Source of the DNA: Mesostigma viride
Taxonomy: Eukaryota; Streptophyta; Mesostigmatophyceae; Mesostigmatales; Mesostigmataceae
Reading direction: 5' to 3'
DNA length: 64,000 nt
Assembly: GCA_009746045.1 (NCBI GenBank)
Contig: RPFO01000329.1
Coordinates: forward strand, 62,001-126,000
Positions 44,801 through 56,906 of this stretch are shown one piece after another; the first letter of the stretch is position 1; the number at the start of each line of letters is the position of its first letter. Below the pieces are notes generated by a model, which was not told where the DNA came from, made no database searches, and saw only the letters and a program-made list of their open reading frames with translations. The position numbers and the translations under genes are program-made.

Positions 44801-47800
44801 TCACAACGAGCTATTTAGTGGTATATCAGCCATGCAGTGACAGATGTATCCATAGATATGTTTGTGGCCACCGATGTTTCGACACCTGTCGCAATCCCAC
44901 GCCCCCGTTGCTTTGTTTGGCATTATGGCTGGTTTGGAAAGAGGGAGGCGACAATTTTGCCCCCACATTTGCACTGCGCTGCTGAGCTGGCGTTGGCCCC
45001 TAAACAATGTGCTCCAAAACACACAAGATGGCAGCCCTACAGAACTCTTATTTGACCGCTTCTCTTTTTCCCAGCAAACTTTTCCCAGCAAGTATACCTT
45101 CTTTGTCATATACTACTACCTATTATAATATCTTTTGCTTCTTATCTATTACTACCAGAAGCATTAATAGCTTTGTACTATTGCAGTATCTCAACTTTGC
45201 CCCAAACGTGCTGCCGCTATCTCATCCATGCCCGCGGTCTCATCAATGCCGCTATCTCGTCAAGGTGATGTGACCAATTACCGTCCGCCCATACACATTC
45301 ACAACTGGAGCAGGCCGCCCGTGGGGCAAGCCTCACTAACACAGGGCGTGCCACCACATCCACCTAATACGCCAGTAAGTCAACACATCAGCAAGAGGGT
45401 GACAAGACCATGCGGAAACGCAGAAACGGGCCACCATTCTAACATCCATTCTCACATGTGCCTGCGCGTCCGTGACAGGCCCGTCCACCAATCCGGGGAC
45501 CAGGGACGGGATGGCGATGCGTCGGGGGGGCGGGGGGGGCGGGGGGGGGGCCGCCTTCTGCCGAGGGCCACCCAGTGTGAGCTGCGGCGGCTTGTGTGCC
45601 GGGGCATCACCCATGGCCGAGGCAGTCTGGGTGGGACCTGCCGGCTGGCTGCTGGCAGACAGTGGGGGCTCAATCTTGCTGCATGCGAACAAATGGCCAT
45701 AATGTATTGCATGATCGTACAGGACAGAAGTGGCCATCTTGCTTCAGGCGATCCTTGATTTCCACCCACAAAGGAGCAGGCATGCACGGTACCGCTCGCA
45801 AGTCAACTTCTATGCCCCGCTATTATGCCCCGCTCATGCAGGCAGCGAGCGGAATGATGACAAATAGCACACATGCACAGATGCAATGCAAAGAAACTCT
45901 GGGCGCTAGCGGACCCTTCTGGCAAGCGCTACTGGGTTCATGGGGCGCAGACATGCATGCGTTCGCTCATTGCATCCATGTAGGCCCAGCAGGTTTGGAC
46001 CTGCCGCACGTTCCACACAAACAACGTATAAAACCGTTCACTGTCGTCCGATTGGTCTAGTGAGTGCTTTCACACTAGATATACTACCCTTAGGGAACCT
46101 CTTATGCCAAACACGTCTCACCCTTCCCTGAGTCCACCTCAGCACACCCAGGCACTCGGAAGAAGGTAGACAGCCAATCCTGGCCTAAAAACACATGAAC
46201 GTTCTGAAAATGTCCTCGCTAGTGCAAGGAACTTACCTTTCCAGTGAATCTACGCAAGGCGGCCAAAACACTCCTCTGCAACAGCGACAAGACAAGAAAG
46301 AATGGGCCGTCGTTCAAAAGTGATAACGGGTGGCTCCTTCTCAAACTGGATGCGAAAACATGCGCACAAGGAAACAATAGACGATTGCCTGGCCATCCCC
46401 CATGGCTGGCTACCCCCCATTGCTGGCCATCCCCCATGGCTGGCCATCCCCCATGCCACCCGTTCCACAGAATTGAAATCCACCCACCGGAAACCATGGG
46501 TGGCCACGTGAAGGTGTTCAACAAGGGGGAGGGGTTCAACCATACCTGACGACAATACCTGGCAGGTGTGTAGCACTCCTACGCACCAGGAGCTCACATA
46601 GTACACCTAGCACAATTTCCGTATTACTGGCACCACTCTCCGGTACAGAGTTTTTCGCAGTTGGGTTGTAGCTTGGTATGCCTTCGGATCAGGAGACCCA
46701 CACAGCCGCGGGATCATCCCAGAGGTCCTAGTTTGAATCCGTGTTGAAGCTACTTGAACTTTTCATTTTTCGCGTCCCGGCGCTCGGCAGCATTTAGTTA
46801 ACTAGTTGTTGCTTGCCTCGACAATACCTGGCGGGGGCAGCCTGACTCGTCTCTCTCAGGAACGCCGCACATAACCGCGCCAGCGTCTGCCCCATGTCCG
46901 CTGCCCCATGTCCGCCAGCACCACCCCAAGTGCCCTCCCGACCCGCTGCCAAACTGGCAGCAGGCGTAGCCCCCTGGAAGTTACCCGGGGCTGCCGACGC
47001 ATCCCCGCCATCCCTTCCCCCCAGGGGCAATGCCAGATCCACCCTTGCCATGGACGTGCCGCCTCCCTGCCACATGTCAGCGCGCACGACAACCCCCGAC
47101 GTCGCTGCATGGCTCATGTCGAATGTGTGACAGAAGATAGCATCGGTGGGCGCTGCCCTAGAACCCCCTCCCCACAAGCCTCCTTGTCCCTCCGCCCCCA
47201 ATGACCCCACCCCCGCGGCCCCTCTGGCTGGCTCCCTGTCCTCGGACGCCCCCCTGCCCGCAATGCTGGTGGCCCCGACCCCGCCAATGCGCGTGTGAGC
47301 CTCCTTTCGCCGGGCCTCGAGGGCTTCTTGTTCGGCCATGAAGCGGCGGTACTGCCACGCGATACGAAGGCCGTCGTCAACCGGTGGGGGTCCCCCATGG
47401 GCGCTGCCTGGTGACACGCCACCTGGCGCACTCGTCTGGCCTTCCTTTCTGGGGGGTGCCCCTGCCAGCTGTGAGGCGGCCTCCTGGACAGGGGACAGGG
47501 CCGGGAATGGATGGGGAAGCAACAGAGGCGTGAATAGGGAACGAAACAAGGGCGTGGATAGGGAACAAAAGAGGGGCCTAGATAGGGAACGAAGCAGGGG
47601 CAGGGAAATTGAGCGGTCGCATCCAGGCAAGCCGTCATGATCAGGGCGCAGTGCACCACATGGATCATAAATGGGCGGCAATACGGCATGGGGTTACCAT
47701 GGCGCACATAGTTGTGTGAGGTCATCAAAGGTCACTAAGGGTCACTAAAATAAAGGTCACTAAGGGTCACTCAAGGTCACTAAATGCCGCCAAAGGTCAT

Positions 47801-50600
47801 TGAAGACCACGAAAGGCACTAGCGGCCACCAAAGGCCACTAAAGGCCACCAAAAGTTGTTTAAGGCTACTAAAGGCCACCAAAAGTTGTTTAAGGCCACT
47901 AAAGGCCACCAAAAGTTGTTTAAGGCCACTAAAGGCCACCAAAAGTTGTTTAAGGCCACTAAATGCCACCAAAAGTTGTTTAAGGCCACTAAAGGCCACA
48001 AAAGGCCACTACAGGCCAATTGAGGCCACTAAAGGCCACTAAAGGCCACCAAAGGCCACCAAAGGCCACTAAAGGCCACCAAAGGCCAGCGTTGCCCAAG
48101 ACACTGCTTTTCTTCCCCCCACCCCGCTTGCACCTATTGCCTGGGCTGATCATGACCCAGTTCTCACTGGGTCATTAGCACGATTGGTCTCGTGTCAACG
48201 CATGGGCCATCCCTCAGGACGAGTTCTGTGGCAGCAGCCGTGGTGCATCCCGCATGTGCGCACAGCATGAGAGGGAAGGATCTCACATGCGCCATCTCTG
48301 TAAAACTAGCATCTCTGTACCTTGTAAAACTGGCATCCCTGTACCTTGTAAAACTGGCATCTCTGTACCTTGTAAAACTGGCATCTCTGTACCTTGTAAA
48401 ACTGGCATCTCTGTACCTTGTAAAACTGGCATCTCTGTACCTTGTAAAACTGGCATCTCTGTACCTTGTTAAACTGGCATCTCTGTATCTTGTAAACCTG
48501 GCATCTCTGTACCTTGTAAAACTGGCACCTCTGTAAAGCTGGCAGCCATGGTTCTAGGCGGCACGTGGCTATTAAATCGCATTGTGCGGCCTGCAAGCCT
48601 AGAAGCCCAACGGCAGAGCCCAACGAAAAGCCTAGTAGCTTAACGAGAGCGTACGTTTTTGGCGCCAGGCGTTGCCGTGGGACCCTGGCTGGCACGCGGG
48701 ATCCTGTTCACGATGGCGCCGGCGAGCGGTGTGCTGGCGGCCACGACGCAGGGCTGCGAGGTGGCGAGGCCCTGCGCAATGAAGTGGGCGAGCAGGGACT
48801 CAGTGTGGTGTTGCGAATAGGCGTCCTCGAGCAGGACCAGCAGGCAGCCGCAGGGCAGGCCTCCGCCGATCAGCTGTGCCGGATGACAGCGGGATGGTTT
48901 GGGCAGGGAATGGGGGCCCAAGGACCGGCTTACCGTGGGGATGGGGAAAGGAAAGGGGGGGGAAGAGGAGGAGGAGGAGGAAGAGGAGGAGGGGGAGAAG
49001 GAGGAGGAGGAGGAGGAGGAGGAGGAGGAGGAGGAGGAGGAGGAGGAGGAGGAGGAGGAGGAGGAGGAGGAGGAGGAGGAGGAGGAGGAGGAGGAGGAGG
49101 AGGAGGAGGAGGAGAGGAGGAGGAGGAGGAGGAGGAGGAGGAGAGAGGAGGAGGAGGAGGAGGAGGAGGAGGAGGAGGAGGAGGAGGAGGAGGGGGAGGA
49201 GGAGGGAGGAGGGGGAGGAGGGAGAAGGGGAGGAGGAGGAGGAGGAGGAGGAGGAGGAGGAGGAGGAGGAGGAGGAGGAGGAGGAGGAGGAGGAGGAGGA
49301 GGAGGAGGAGGAGGAGGAGGAGGAGGAGGAGGAGGAGGAGGAGGAGGAGGAGGAGGAGGAGGAGGAGGAGGAGGAGGAGGAGGAGGAGGAGGAGGAGGAG
49401 GAGGAGGAGGAGGAGGAGGAGGAGGAGAGGAGGAGGAGGAGGAGGAGGAGGAGGAGGAGGAGGAGGAGGAGGAGGAGGAGGAGGAGGAGGAGAGGAGGAG
49501 GAGGAGGAGGAGGAGGAGGAGGAGGAGGAGGAGGAGGAGGAGGAGGAGGAGGAGGAGGAGGAGGAGGAGGAGGAGGAGGAGGAGGAGGAGGAGGAGGAGG
49601 AGGAGGAGGAGGAGGAGGAGGAGGAGGAGGAGGAGGAGGAGGAGGAGGAGGAGGAGGAGGAGGAGGAGGAGGAGGAGGAGGAGGAGGAGGAGGAGGAGGA
49701 GGAGGAGGAGGAGGAGGAGGAGGAGGAGGGAGGAGGAGGAGGAGGAGGGAGAGGAGGAGGGAGAGGAGGGGGGGGAGGAGGGAGAGAAGGGGGGGGAGGA
49801 GGAGGAGGAGGAGGAGGGGGAGGAGGAGGAGGAGGAGGAATTGAGGTCACAATGGGGAAGTTTTAGTAAGAAGGCAATGCAACGGTCACCCTCACACACG
49901 TTAAGGAAGGTCCGGACACTTGACCATAATCATCCATTGGGGTGACGATTCGCCGGACAACGTGTTCTCCTCCGTGCCATTCCTCCGTCCCTTTCCCTTC
50001 GACCCTTGTGCACCCCCCACCCCCGTCCGGGACGAGGAATTCGCCCCCCTTTCCTTCCTCTTGACTATTGAGTCCCCACCTCTCATGTCCCTGGCCTTTG
50101 TCCTCCCCCCAACTGCCCTTTAACGTTACCCACATGTACCTACCGCTCGCTTTCCCTGCGCCTATGTGCGTTATTGTAAGAGTGGTTTGTGTAATTGTGC
50201 ATCCATGTGGTGTCCTAGTCTGGCCGAGCGCAAGGGAAGGCCTTTGAGCTCGACGGCGAGGTGCAAGGTTGTTCATAATTGCTTTCGCGGAAGGTGAGCG
50301 CTTGCTCAAATGTAAGGTTCATGAGCACGGTTGTATCATTCATAGTATTCCAAGCTAGCTAGAGTCGGGGATTGGTGGTGTAACCATTTCTCCTTCACAG
50401 CATGCCATTAGGACCCGAGGAGGAGGCACATCTATCAACTCCGCTAGCACTGATGCGAGCGAGCTGCGACTAGTTGGTTAGTTGGTAAGGATATTATCCA
50501 AATCGCGCAATCCGGTTGACACAACGTGCAAGCCGTTGACTCCTGCCCGAGTACCGGGTGGGAGCGCCGCAGGGGCACCAGCTCGCCGAAACGAACTCAT
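41870..50600 (-). CDS. ELP4: Elongator complex protein 4
   Basis: Exons (minus): 50600-50495, 48875-48655, 47483-46828, about 45651-45456, 44611-44344, 43576-43482, 42043-41870. They sum to 571 aa in phase. Start MSSFRRAGAPA; residues 20-50 give PGTRAGVNGLHVVSTGLRDLD joined to KLIGGGLPCGCLLVLLED, the family signature. Later blocks are LRIAWQYRRFM, CHTFDMSH, RRIAIPSLVPGL, IHTLRGLLR, VLPTHLFTRSAAARVQHLAD, TGLLRVVKLSAPNTL and HLRLEPLHLGPEDL, in the ELP4 order. ELP4 is a RecA-fold subunit of the Elp456 ring that serves Elongator in tRNA wobble-uridine modification. Exon 3 has a long Gly/Ala-rich insert, and exon 4 has a run of eight Pro coded by C-tracts. The exon 4 start (45651 or 45648) is the least certain point. 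Confidence 0.92.
42821..42844. repeat. C24 homopolymer in last ELP4 intron
   Basis: A run of 24 C on the plus strand lies inside the intron 42044-43481. Nothing else is recognised in that intron. Confidence 0.85.
47700..48090. repeat. 36-bp and shorter tandem repeats in ELP4 intron 2
   Basis: About five units contain AAAGGCCACCAAAAGTTGTT and TAAGGCCACT, flanked by decayed 10-11-bp AAGGCCACTA units. They are intronic. Confidence 0.9.
48296..48538. repeat. 24-bp tandem repeat in ELP4 intron 2
   Basis: About ten units of CTGTACCTTGTAAAACTGGC plus ATCT, with few changes, lie 120 bp from the exon 2 donor. They are open in several frames because the unit is a multiple of three. Confidence 0.9.
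48876..50494 (-). other. Probable U12-type AT-AC intron of ELP4
   Basis: On the minus strand the intron begins ATATCCTTACC at 50494 and ends ...CCGGCAC at 48876. Cutting there joins LD + K + LIGGG, the conserved ELP4 motif, in frame. No GT lies between the STGLRDLD codons and the following stop, so a GT-AG intron cannot give the motif. ATATCCTT is the consensus 5' splice site of minor-spliceosome AT-AC introns. A clean TCCTTAAC branch site near the 3' end was not seen, which lowers confidence. Confidence 0.72.
48959..49843. repeat. ~0.9-kb GGA/TCC microsatellite
   Basis: A nearly pure GGA run with a few AGG-phase shifts and G-rich interruptions. It lies within the first ELP4 intron, TCC on the transcribed strand. 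It makes long poly-Gly, poly-Glu, poly-Arg, poly-Ser, poly-Leu and poly-Pro frames that are not genes. Confidence 0.97.
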
Positions 50601-51406
50601 CGGCGCCCCTTACCACATGGTTAAAAAGAACATGCTATGCATATTTATCAAGAAGTCTGGTTCCGCAACAAAGAAAATCACCCCAGGGAAGATAGAAACT
50701 AGCGAGTGTTGAGCAAATAAATATTCCCCCAGACCCCCACTAAATGGTCGACGGGTAATGGTCGACGGGAAAGACAGTGGCGGAACTTTATCGCCTCCTG
50801 TCCTTGGCATACGTACGCTATGAGTTATCGCGATGCCCGCTGGGCAAGTACCACGTAATGCTGCCAGCCGCACAAAAGTGAATAGTAGAGTTAGACTGTA
50901 GACATGAGACAGGGTAATTTCAGGGAACAACAGAAGGTAATTTGGCTGTTTCATTTCTGAAAAAATAGGCAGATAGGCTCACCCAAAGTCCAAACAAGTG
51001 AACAGCGTTTCCTATTCGAAATGCTAGGGTTTAGATAAGAAACGCCCGTCGTGAAGACGTGAACTCGTGATTGATGAAGCTATTGATCAGTTACATAGTA
51101 AAGCAGGCCCAGGCAATTATTTACTGCCACGTCTTGATTGCGTATTTGCGTTGCAAAGACAACAATCATGTTATTACAGTAGCTTCCCGCCAGGTTCCCA
51201 CTGCACAATGTGACTAGACAAACTCAGCTTAGGAGCTGCCGATTTACATGAGATTTCGTGTGCCCGAGGTACAGTTTCTGCCATGGCTTTGGGTGCTTGT
51301 GTGACTGGAGTGATCTTGCTATATTCGCCAGCAGTCTTGCGCTGGGATCTTGTGAACTACATTTCTTTTTAAAATAGGTCATTTGCACTCGAAGTTACCT
51401 AGCAAG
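50601..51406. other. Divergent intergenic region ELP4 / glycosyltransferase
   Basis: 806 bp separates the two start codons and must hold both promoters. No recognised motif or other gene. Confidence 0.5.
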
Positions 51407-54400
51407 ATGGATGCCCCACCTCGACCAGGGAACCTGCTGATTATGGCAATAGCCATGATTGTAACTATAGCAATGGGAACATCTACCCTCGATGGCCGGG
51501 GCATTATCCCCACTCTCGTGCATGGAGGCCATTTTCTGCTTTACGGTGCACAGGATTGGTCCAAGCAAACAACGGTCGACAACGATCGGCAACAGGTCGC
51601 CATGTCGGTAGCCACGGGCGCGGTCCCAGCGCCGCCCATCCGCAGCATCGCCGTGGTTCTCTCACTGTACGATGAAGCCAGTTTCCAGGATATGTTCCAG
51701 ACGCTGCGCTCGGCATTGCAATCCATGCGGCAATACGCGTCCTCGCTGATGTACCCTGCCACGTCCCACCTGGTCGTCGTGATGGACGGGTCCAACCAGG
51801 ATCACAGCAGCCAGATCAGGTCCCTGACCGGCCGAGGAGACTCCGACCCCGAGGCCACCAAGGCGTACCTCGCCCGGTCATACCGCCGCCGGCTGGACGA
51901 GGCCATGGACCTTGTGTACCGGTTGGAGGACGACCCCCCTGGCTTGCTCAGCCGGCTGGACATTCATGTACCCGAGGCCGTTGTGCTGGACCATCCGGTC
52001 GGGTGCGCTGCCACACGCAACGTGGGCGCTGCAGTCGCCGCCTCGCTTGGCGCGGACACGTTTCTATTTCTGGACGCGTACGACACCTTTCTGCCCAACT
52101 ACATCCAGGACACACTGCTGATGCTGGTCGGGTACGTGGGTCCGTGCCAGGCACGCACCCTCTCGTGCTCAGCTATCCACCCCGCTGGGCTGTTGTGGCC
52201 CTAGATTGGCATTCGTTAGGTGAATTACGCGCCCTCCCGGCGGCATCCTACTCTACCTTGTGGGGCTAGGTTGTAACATTATCACCTGTCACTGTTGTGG
52301 CGAGAATGCCTGGCCCATCGTTGGTCGCGCAGTAGGGATGAGAATGGATACACGATGCGGAGGATAATCTGCTCAAGTGGGTCAAGCGCCGCTCATGGGA
52401 ACAAGATGAGATGACGTGCTCAATCAAGCAAGAAAGGCACCTAGATATCTATGGAGAAAGGCACATGCCCACTAGCACCCGCCAACTCCCCCAGCGGGCC
52501 GTCGTGGCTGTGCCACCTGTCCTACCGCCACTCTCATCCTCGTCTCCCATCCTTGTTTCATGTCCATATTTGTCATGCTTCACATTCCTTTCCCATTTCC
52601 TTACGTCACATCCTTCACTCCCATTTTCGTGGACTTGGGCAACTTGGCATACTTTCATATAGTATGTTCATAATGATGTGATGCAAGCATTGCCCTCTCG
52701 ACATGCCCTATCCTCACCACCCCCACCCTCGGCTGCACACACCCGTTGCAATGGCCATCCTGTCCGTGCCCCCTCCCCCCCCCCTGCCATCCCCGCCACC
52801 AGCCTGGGCACCAACCACTGCAGTGTGCGGGGATGGGCGGCCACCGAGGGCCTTCCCATGAACGAGCAGGGCCCCAACTCCGCCACCTCGCGCATGCTGA
52901 CCACCCGGCTGCCGTCCACGCTGGTCATCCGCCGCTGGTGCTTCGACCTGGTGGGGGGGTGGCAGCTGCCGCCCGCCACCCAGTCCAAGAAACATGGCCG
53001 GGGGGACAAGGGCTCCGACGTGAACGCTTCCTCGCGGACATTCTCAGAGGACCTCTACATGACCGCGGTGCTCGCTGCGCTGGCGAACGCGACGGGGGCC
53101 GTCATTCCACTGGCATCTGTCACGCCGCAGCCAGCCCTCGTGGGCATTCCAGCAGGGGGCGGATATAGCCGTTTTGCCGCCCTGCGCGCGCCGCCTGTGC
53201 CCACGAGGGGCGTCATGCACCAAGCGAGCAAGGTGGGTGGGTCGGCGCGCGAATCCTAATGACAGTTCTAACGAATATGATTACTTGGTCACAGATTTCA
53301 CAGTGACGTTGGCAAGCCACGGTAATGGTAGCAAATGTTGAGTATGGTTCTGATTGTAATTAAGAAAGGTTGGGTTGACTGTATCCTGGTTGCACAGCTA
53401 GTAACTGAAGGTGCCTGGCTTGCCCGCACATGGGGCTGGTTTGCATGCACAAATAGATCATTGTTGCTTTCTCGTTTCCTTGAGCTTTTCCTCGATGATG
53501 ATCGAGAGGGTGCGGGGCTTGCTGTCTTATGGGGAGTTGTACGAGCTAGCACTGTCACTTACTCTAGCTGGAAGTGTAAACAACACCAGCGCAATGAACT
53601 ACTTCACTGCAGGTACGGCCGTCGACGCTCAATGATTTATTGCCCACTTAGGGAATGGATTAGCTCCCGGCACCCCATGGTCCTCCACCCTTAAGTGGCA
53701 GGAACGCTTCGCGGCGCCAATGGTTCTTGCGCGTTGGGTACTTTGGCAAGTTTGTACGGTACTGTAACATTGCTCCGTGCAGTAGAAACCTGTGTACCGG
53801 GTCCAGCAGATGAGCGGAACCATGTCTGTTGTTGACCACTGTTGTAGGAGGCGCGCACGCGAGCAAGCCATCAGGGGGCTGCGCTCTGGTGTACACAATA
53901 ATATGTTTGTCTGTGTACATGGGACCTCGCCCACACTATGCTGCTGCTGAGCTGGCAAGGTGAGGACATTGCTCCTTGCCCAAGTGGAACCACTAAACCT
54001 ACCTCAACGCCTCGTCCACTGCTCATCGTCCGCCTCCCTACTGACCCCCCTGTTCTTCTGCCCCCCTATTCCTCTGCCCCCCTGTTCTTCTGCCCCCCTG
54101 TTCTTCTGCCCCCCTATTCCTCTGGCCCCCTGTTCTTCTGCCCCCCTATTCCTCTGCCCCCCTGTTCTTCTGCCCCCCTGTTCTTCTGCCCCCCTATTCC
54201 TCTGGCCCCCTGTTCTTCTGCCCCCCTAGTCTTCTGGCCCCCTGTTCTTCTGCCCCCCTATTCCTCTGGCCCCCTGTTCTTCTGCCCCCCTATTCCTCTG
54301 CCCCCTAATTCTCCTGCCCCCCTGTTCTTCTGCCTCCCTATTCTTCTGCCCCCCTATTCTCCTGGCCCCCTGTTCTTCTGCCCAACCCCAACCCCACGCT

Positions 54401-55328
54401 AACCCCAAACCCCTCTCCCTCCTTCTGGCTTGTGGGTCTCCAGAAGCGCCCAGCGCTACTGGCTGCTGCCAAGGACGTGCCGCTGTGGCTGCAGGCAGCA
54501 GACCTGGCCGCCACCCAGGCCGCGATGGTACGTGTTGCCGAGAGAAGAGGCAAAGGCTTAATGAACAACAGTGTCTTGCTGCGTGCTGCTTGCACCCGGA
54601 GGGCGATGCAGCGCAGGTGGCACAAATAGGTCAGGTGCTCGAGCCATCGAAGTAACAGAGCCACCTTTGGGAATGAAGCCGCCCTTTTTAGTTCAGAGGC
54701 TCGCTCACCCGTTCAAGTTTTTCCACACCTGCACCTGTACTCAAACAGTACATATGGACGAAGCATTTTTGACACCCCCATAGGCTTCTGTACTGAAATT
54801 GAGCAGATAGCCTTTTCCTTCGCACAAGGCTTGGAGTGCTCGTATCTGGAAGGGCCCTCCAATGATGCTGACTATCCTCGCTTACGCCTTGACAATTCCC
54901 AACGAGAAAGGCAGCGCCCTCCGTTGTTATGCAGTGTCATTCGTGCACATTGACAGCAGAGTTAGAATGATGTGTTTGTTTGGGCGGTCATGGGCTCACG
55001 GTTACACGGGGGTCCCCGTTTTGTTGATTATATTTTCTCAAAAATTTCCAAGTGTTTGGAAATGTCCTGCTGACGATTGTTTCAAGGAAACACAATGGGA
55101 ATGCTAGTTGGCAATCGGCATGCCACTCAACCTGTTTGTCATCGCAAGGTGGCTTGTCTCTCAGCTTCATTTCATCAAGCCAGTTTCCACCAAGATATGT
55201 GGGGGCCATTGAACAAATATTGACAAGTATGGTACGGTTTATGCCTCTGCTGTGGGTGTTCACCTTTGCAGGCCCGAGCTCAGGAACTCGTCGTGCAGAT
55301 GCGGCGGCACAAGGCTCCCCGGGCGTGA
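51407..55328 (+). CDS. Family-2-like glycosyltransferase, type II membrane protein
   Basis: Well-supported exons: 51407-52131 and 52803-53232 (phase 2 join giving LVG-LGTNHCSVRG). Likely further exons: 53507-53612, one near 53848-53960, 54444-54528, and a last exon 55272-55328 (ARAQELVVQMRRHKAPRA, stop). The phase of the fourth exon is unresolved. The start MDAPPRPGNLLIMAIAMIVT gives an N-terminal signal anchor, as in Golgi transferases. Catalytic-domain signs are SIAVVLSLYDEA, HLVVVMDGS, GCAATRNVGAAVAASLGADT followed by FLFLDAYDTFLPNYIQ (metal-binding DxD-type site), then TLVIRRWCFDLVGGW and FSEDLYM. This order fits GT-A fold family 2. Donor sugar and acceptor cannot be read from the sequence. 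Confidence 0.75.
54030..54395. repeat. Degenerate 15-bp tandem repeat in glycosyltransferase intron
   Basis: Units such as GCCCCCCTGTTCTTCT and GCCCCCCTATTCCTCT alternate about 23 times before the acceptor of the next exon. The strand is pyrimidine-rich throughout. Confidence 0.9.
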
Positions 55329-55980
55329 TCTTTGGCCAGCAGTGCCATCCCACTCATGAGCTGGACAGTACTTAGTTGTGATACCCCTAGAATGGGTGTG
55401 CTCTCTTTCTGAATCGGAGACGGATAAAACTAGGGCTTGCAAACGTGTCTGTCATGACACTGTTTCTGTGCAAGTACACCTGCAAATAAATCAGGCATGT
55501 CAGATATGGAACTGGGTAAGTAAGTCTAGTGCGTGAGCATGCACTGAAGGCATGCCACGGAGTACCCGATGAGGTACTTTTCTACGTGGATACTTCACCC
55601 GCGAAGGCAAGTGGCGCGACTCACTCGCCCAGGTCTGGAGTCGCAGATAGCAACTCCGCGTCATCATGGAACTGGGTACTTGCCAGTGCAACTGGTGTGG
55701 TCACCGTGTTGCAACATTCAGTTTATGGACTAGGTATCGGGCATCCTTGCGGATGTGGGGGGTGCAGACTGTGCCAATGGGTGAAATTAATGCCAATATG
55801 TCAAATCAGTGCTTCCGCCAAATGTATCTCTGGACAACTTGTCGTCAGCGTGCCATTGCAGATTTGACATTATGACACTAGATGACACTATGGCACAGCA
55901 AGAACGTACTGGTTCTTGACCAGTGAGCTATAGTTGGAGAAGTGCACATTAAAAAATTCATTCATTCATTCATTAACTGA
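55329..55980. other. No recognised feature
   Basis: Downstream of the glycosyltransferase stop; no coding pattern, repeat or RNA gene seen. Confidence 0.5.
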
Positions 55981-55986
55981 TGGACA

Positions 55987-56868
55987 TCCATCCATCCATC
56001 CATCCATCGATCCATCCATCCATCCATCCATCCATCCATCCATCCATCCATCCATCCATCCATCCATCCATCCATCCATCCATCCATCCATCCATCCATC
56101 CATCCGTCCGTCCGTCCGTCCGTCCGTCCGTCCGTCCGTCCGTCCGTCCGTCCGTCCGTCCGTCCGTCCGTCCGTCCGTCCGTCCGTCCGTCCGTGCGTC
56201 CGTCCGTCCGTGCGTCCGTCCGTCCGTCCGTCCGTCCGTCCGTCCGTCCGTCCGTGCGTCCGTGCGTCCGTCCGTCCGTCCGTCCGTCCGTCCGTCCGTC
56301 CGTCCGTCCGTCCGTCCGTGCGTCCGTCCGTCCGTCCGTCCGTCCGTCCGTCCGTCCGTCCGTCCGTCCGTCCGTCCGTCCGTCCGTCCGTCCGTCCGTC
56401 CGTCCGTCCGTCCGTCCGTCCGTCCCGTCCGTCCGTCCGTCCGTCCGTCCGTCCGTCCGTCCGTCCGTCCGTCCGTCCGTCCGTCCGTCCGTCCGTCCGT
56501 CCGTCCGTCCGTCCGTCCGTCCGTCCGTCCGTCCGTCCGTCCGTCCGTCCGTCCGTCCGTCCGTCCGTCCGTCCGTCCGTCCGTCCGTCCGTCCGTCCGT
56601 CCGTCCGTCCGTCCGTCCGTCCGTCCGTCCGTCCGTCCGTCCGTCCGTCCGTCCGTGCGTCCGTCCGTCCGTCCGTCCGTCCGTCCGTCCGTCCGTCCGT
56701 GCGTGCGTCCGTCCGTCCGTCCGTGCGTCCGTCCGTCCGTCCGTCCGTCCGTCCGTCCGTCCGTCCGTCCGTCCGTCCGTCCGTCCGTCCGTCCGTCCAT
56801 CCATCCATCCATCCATCCATCCATCCATCCATCCATCCATCCATCCATCCATCCATCCATCCATCCAT
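55987..56868. repeat. CCAT-CCGT-CCAT tetranucleotide satellite
   Basis: About 118 bp of CCAT units, then about 690 bp of CCGT units (56104-56797) with about nine scattered GCGT variants, then about 72 bp of CCAT again. One C insertion near 56426 shifts the register. All frames are open by chance (PSVR/DGRT repeats). Confidence 0.97.
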
Positions 56869-56906
56869 CGGCCTGGTAAAAAGATTCTAAAGACCTATGT
56901 GTGGAA

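Noticed and set aside
47700-48540. Repeat proteins from the 36-bp and 24-bp tandem arrays
   Set aside because: The arrays lie between two phase-matched ELP4 exons; the 24-bp unit (and 36-bp unit) stays open only because it is a multiple of three.
48565-49945. Long open frames of poly-Gly, Arg, Glu, Ser, Leu or Pro
   Set aside because: They are translations of the GGA/TCC microsatellite in an intron. Only the short conserved ELP4 block at 48655-48875 is coding.
51383-51406. Earlier TTG start of the glycosyltransferase
   Set aside because: The first ATG in frame is 51407 and begins directly before the membrane anchor; a TTG start is not expected for a nuclear gene.
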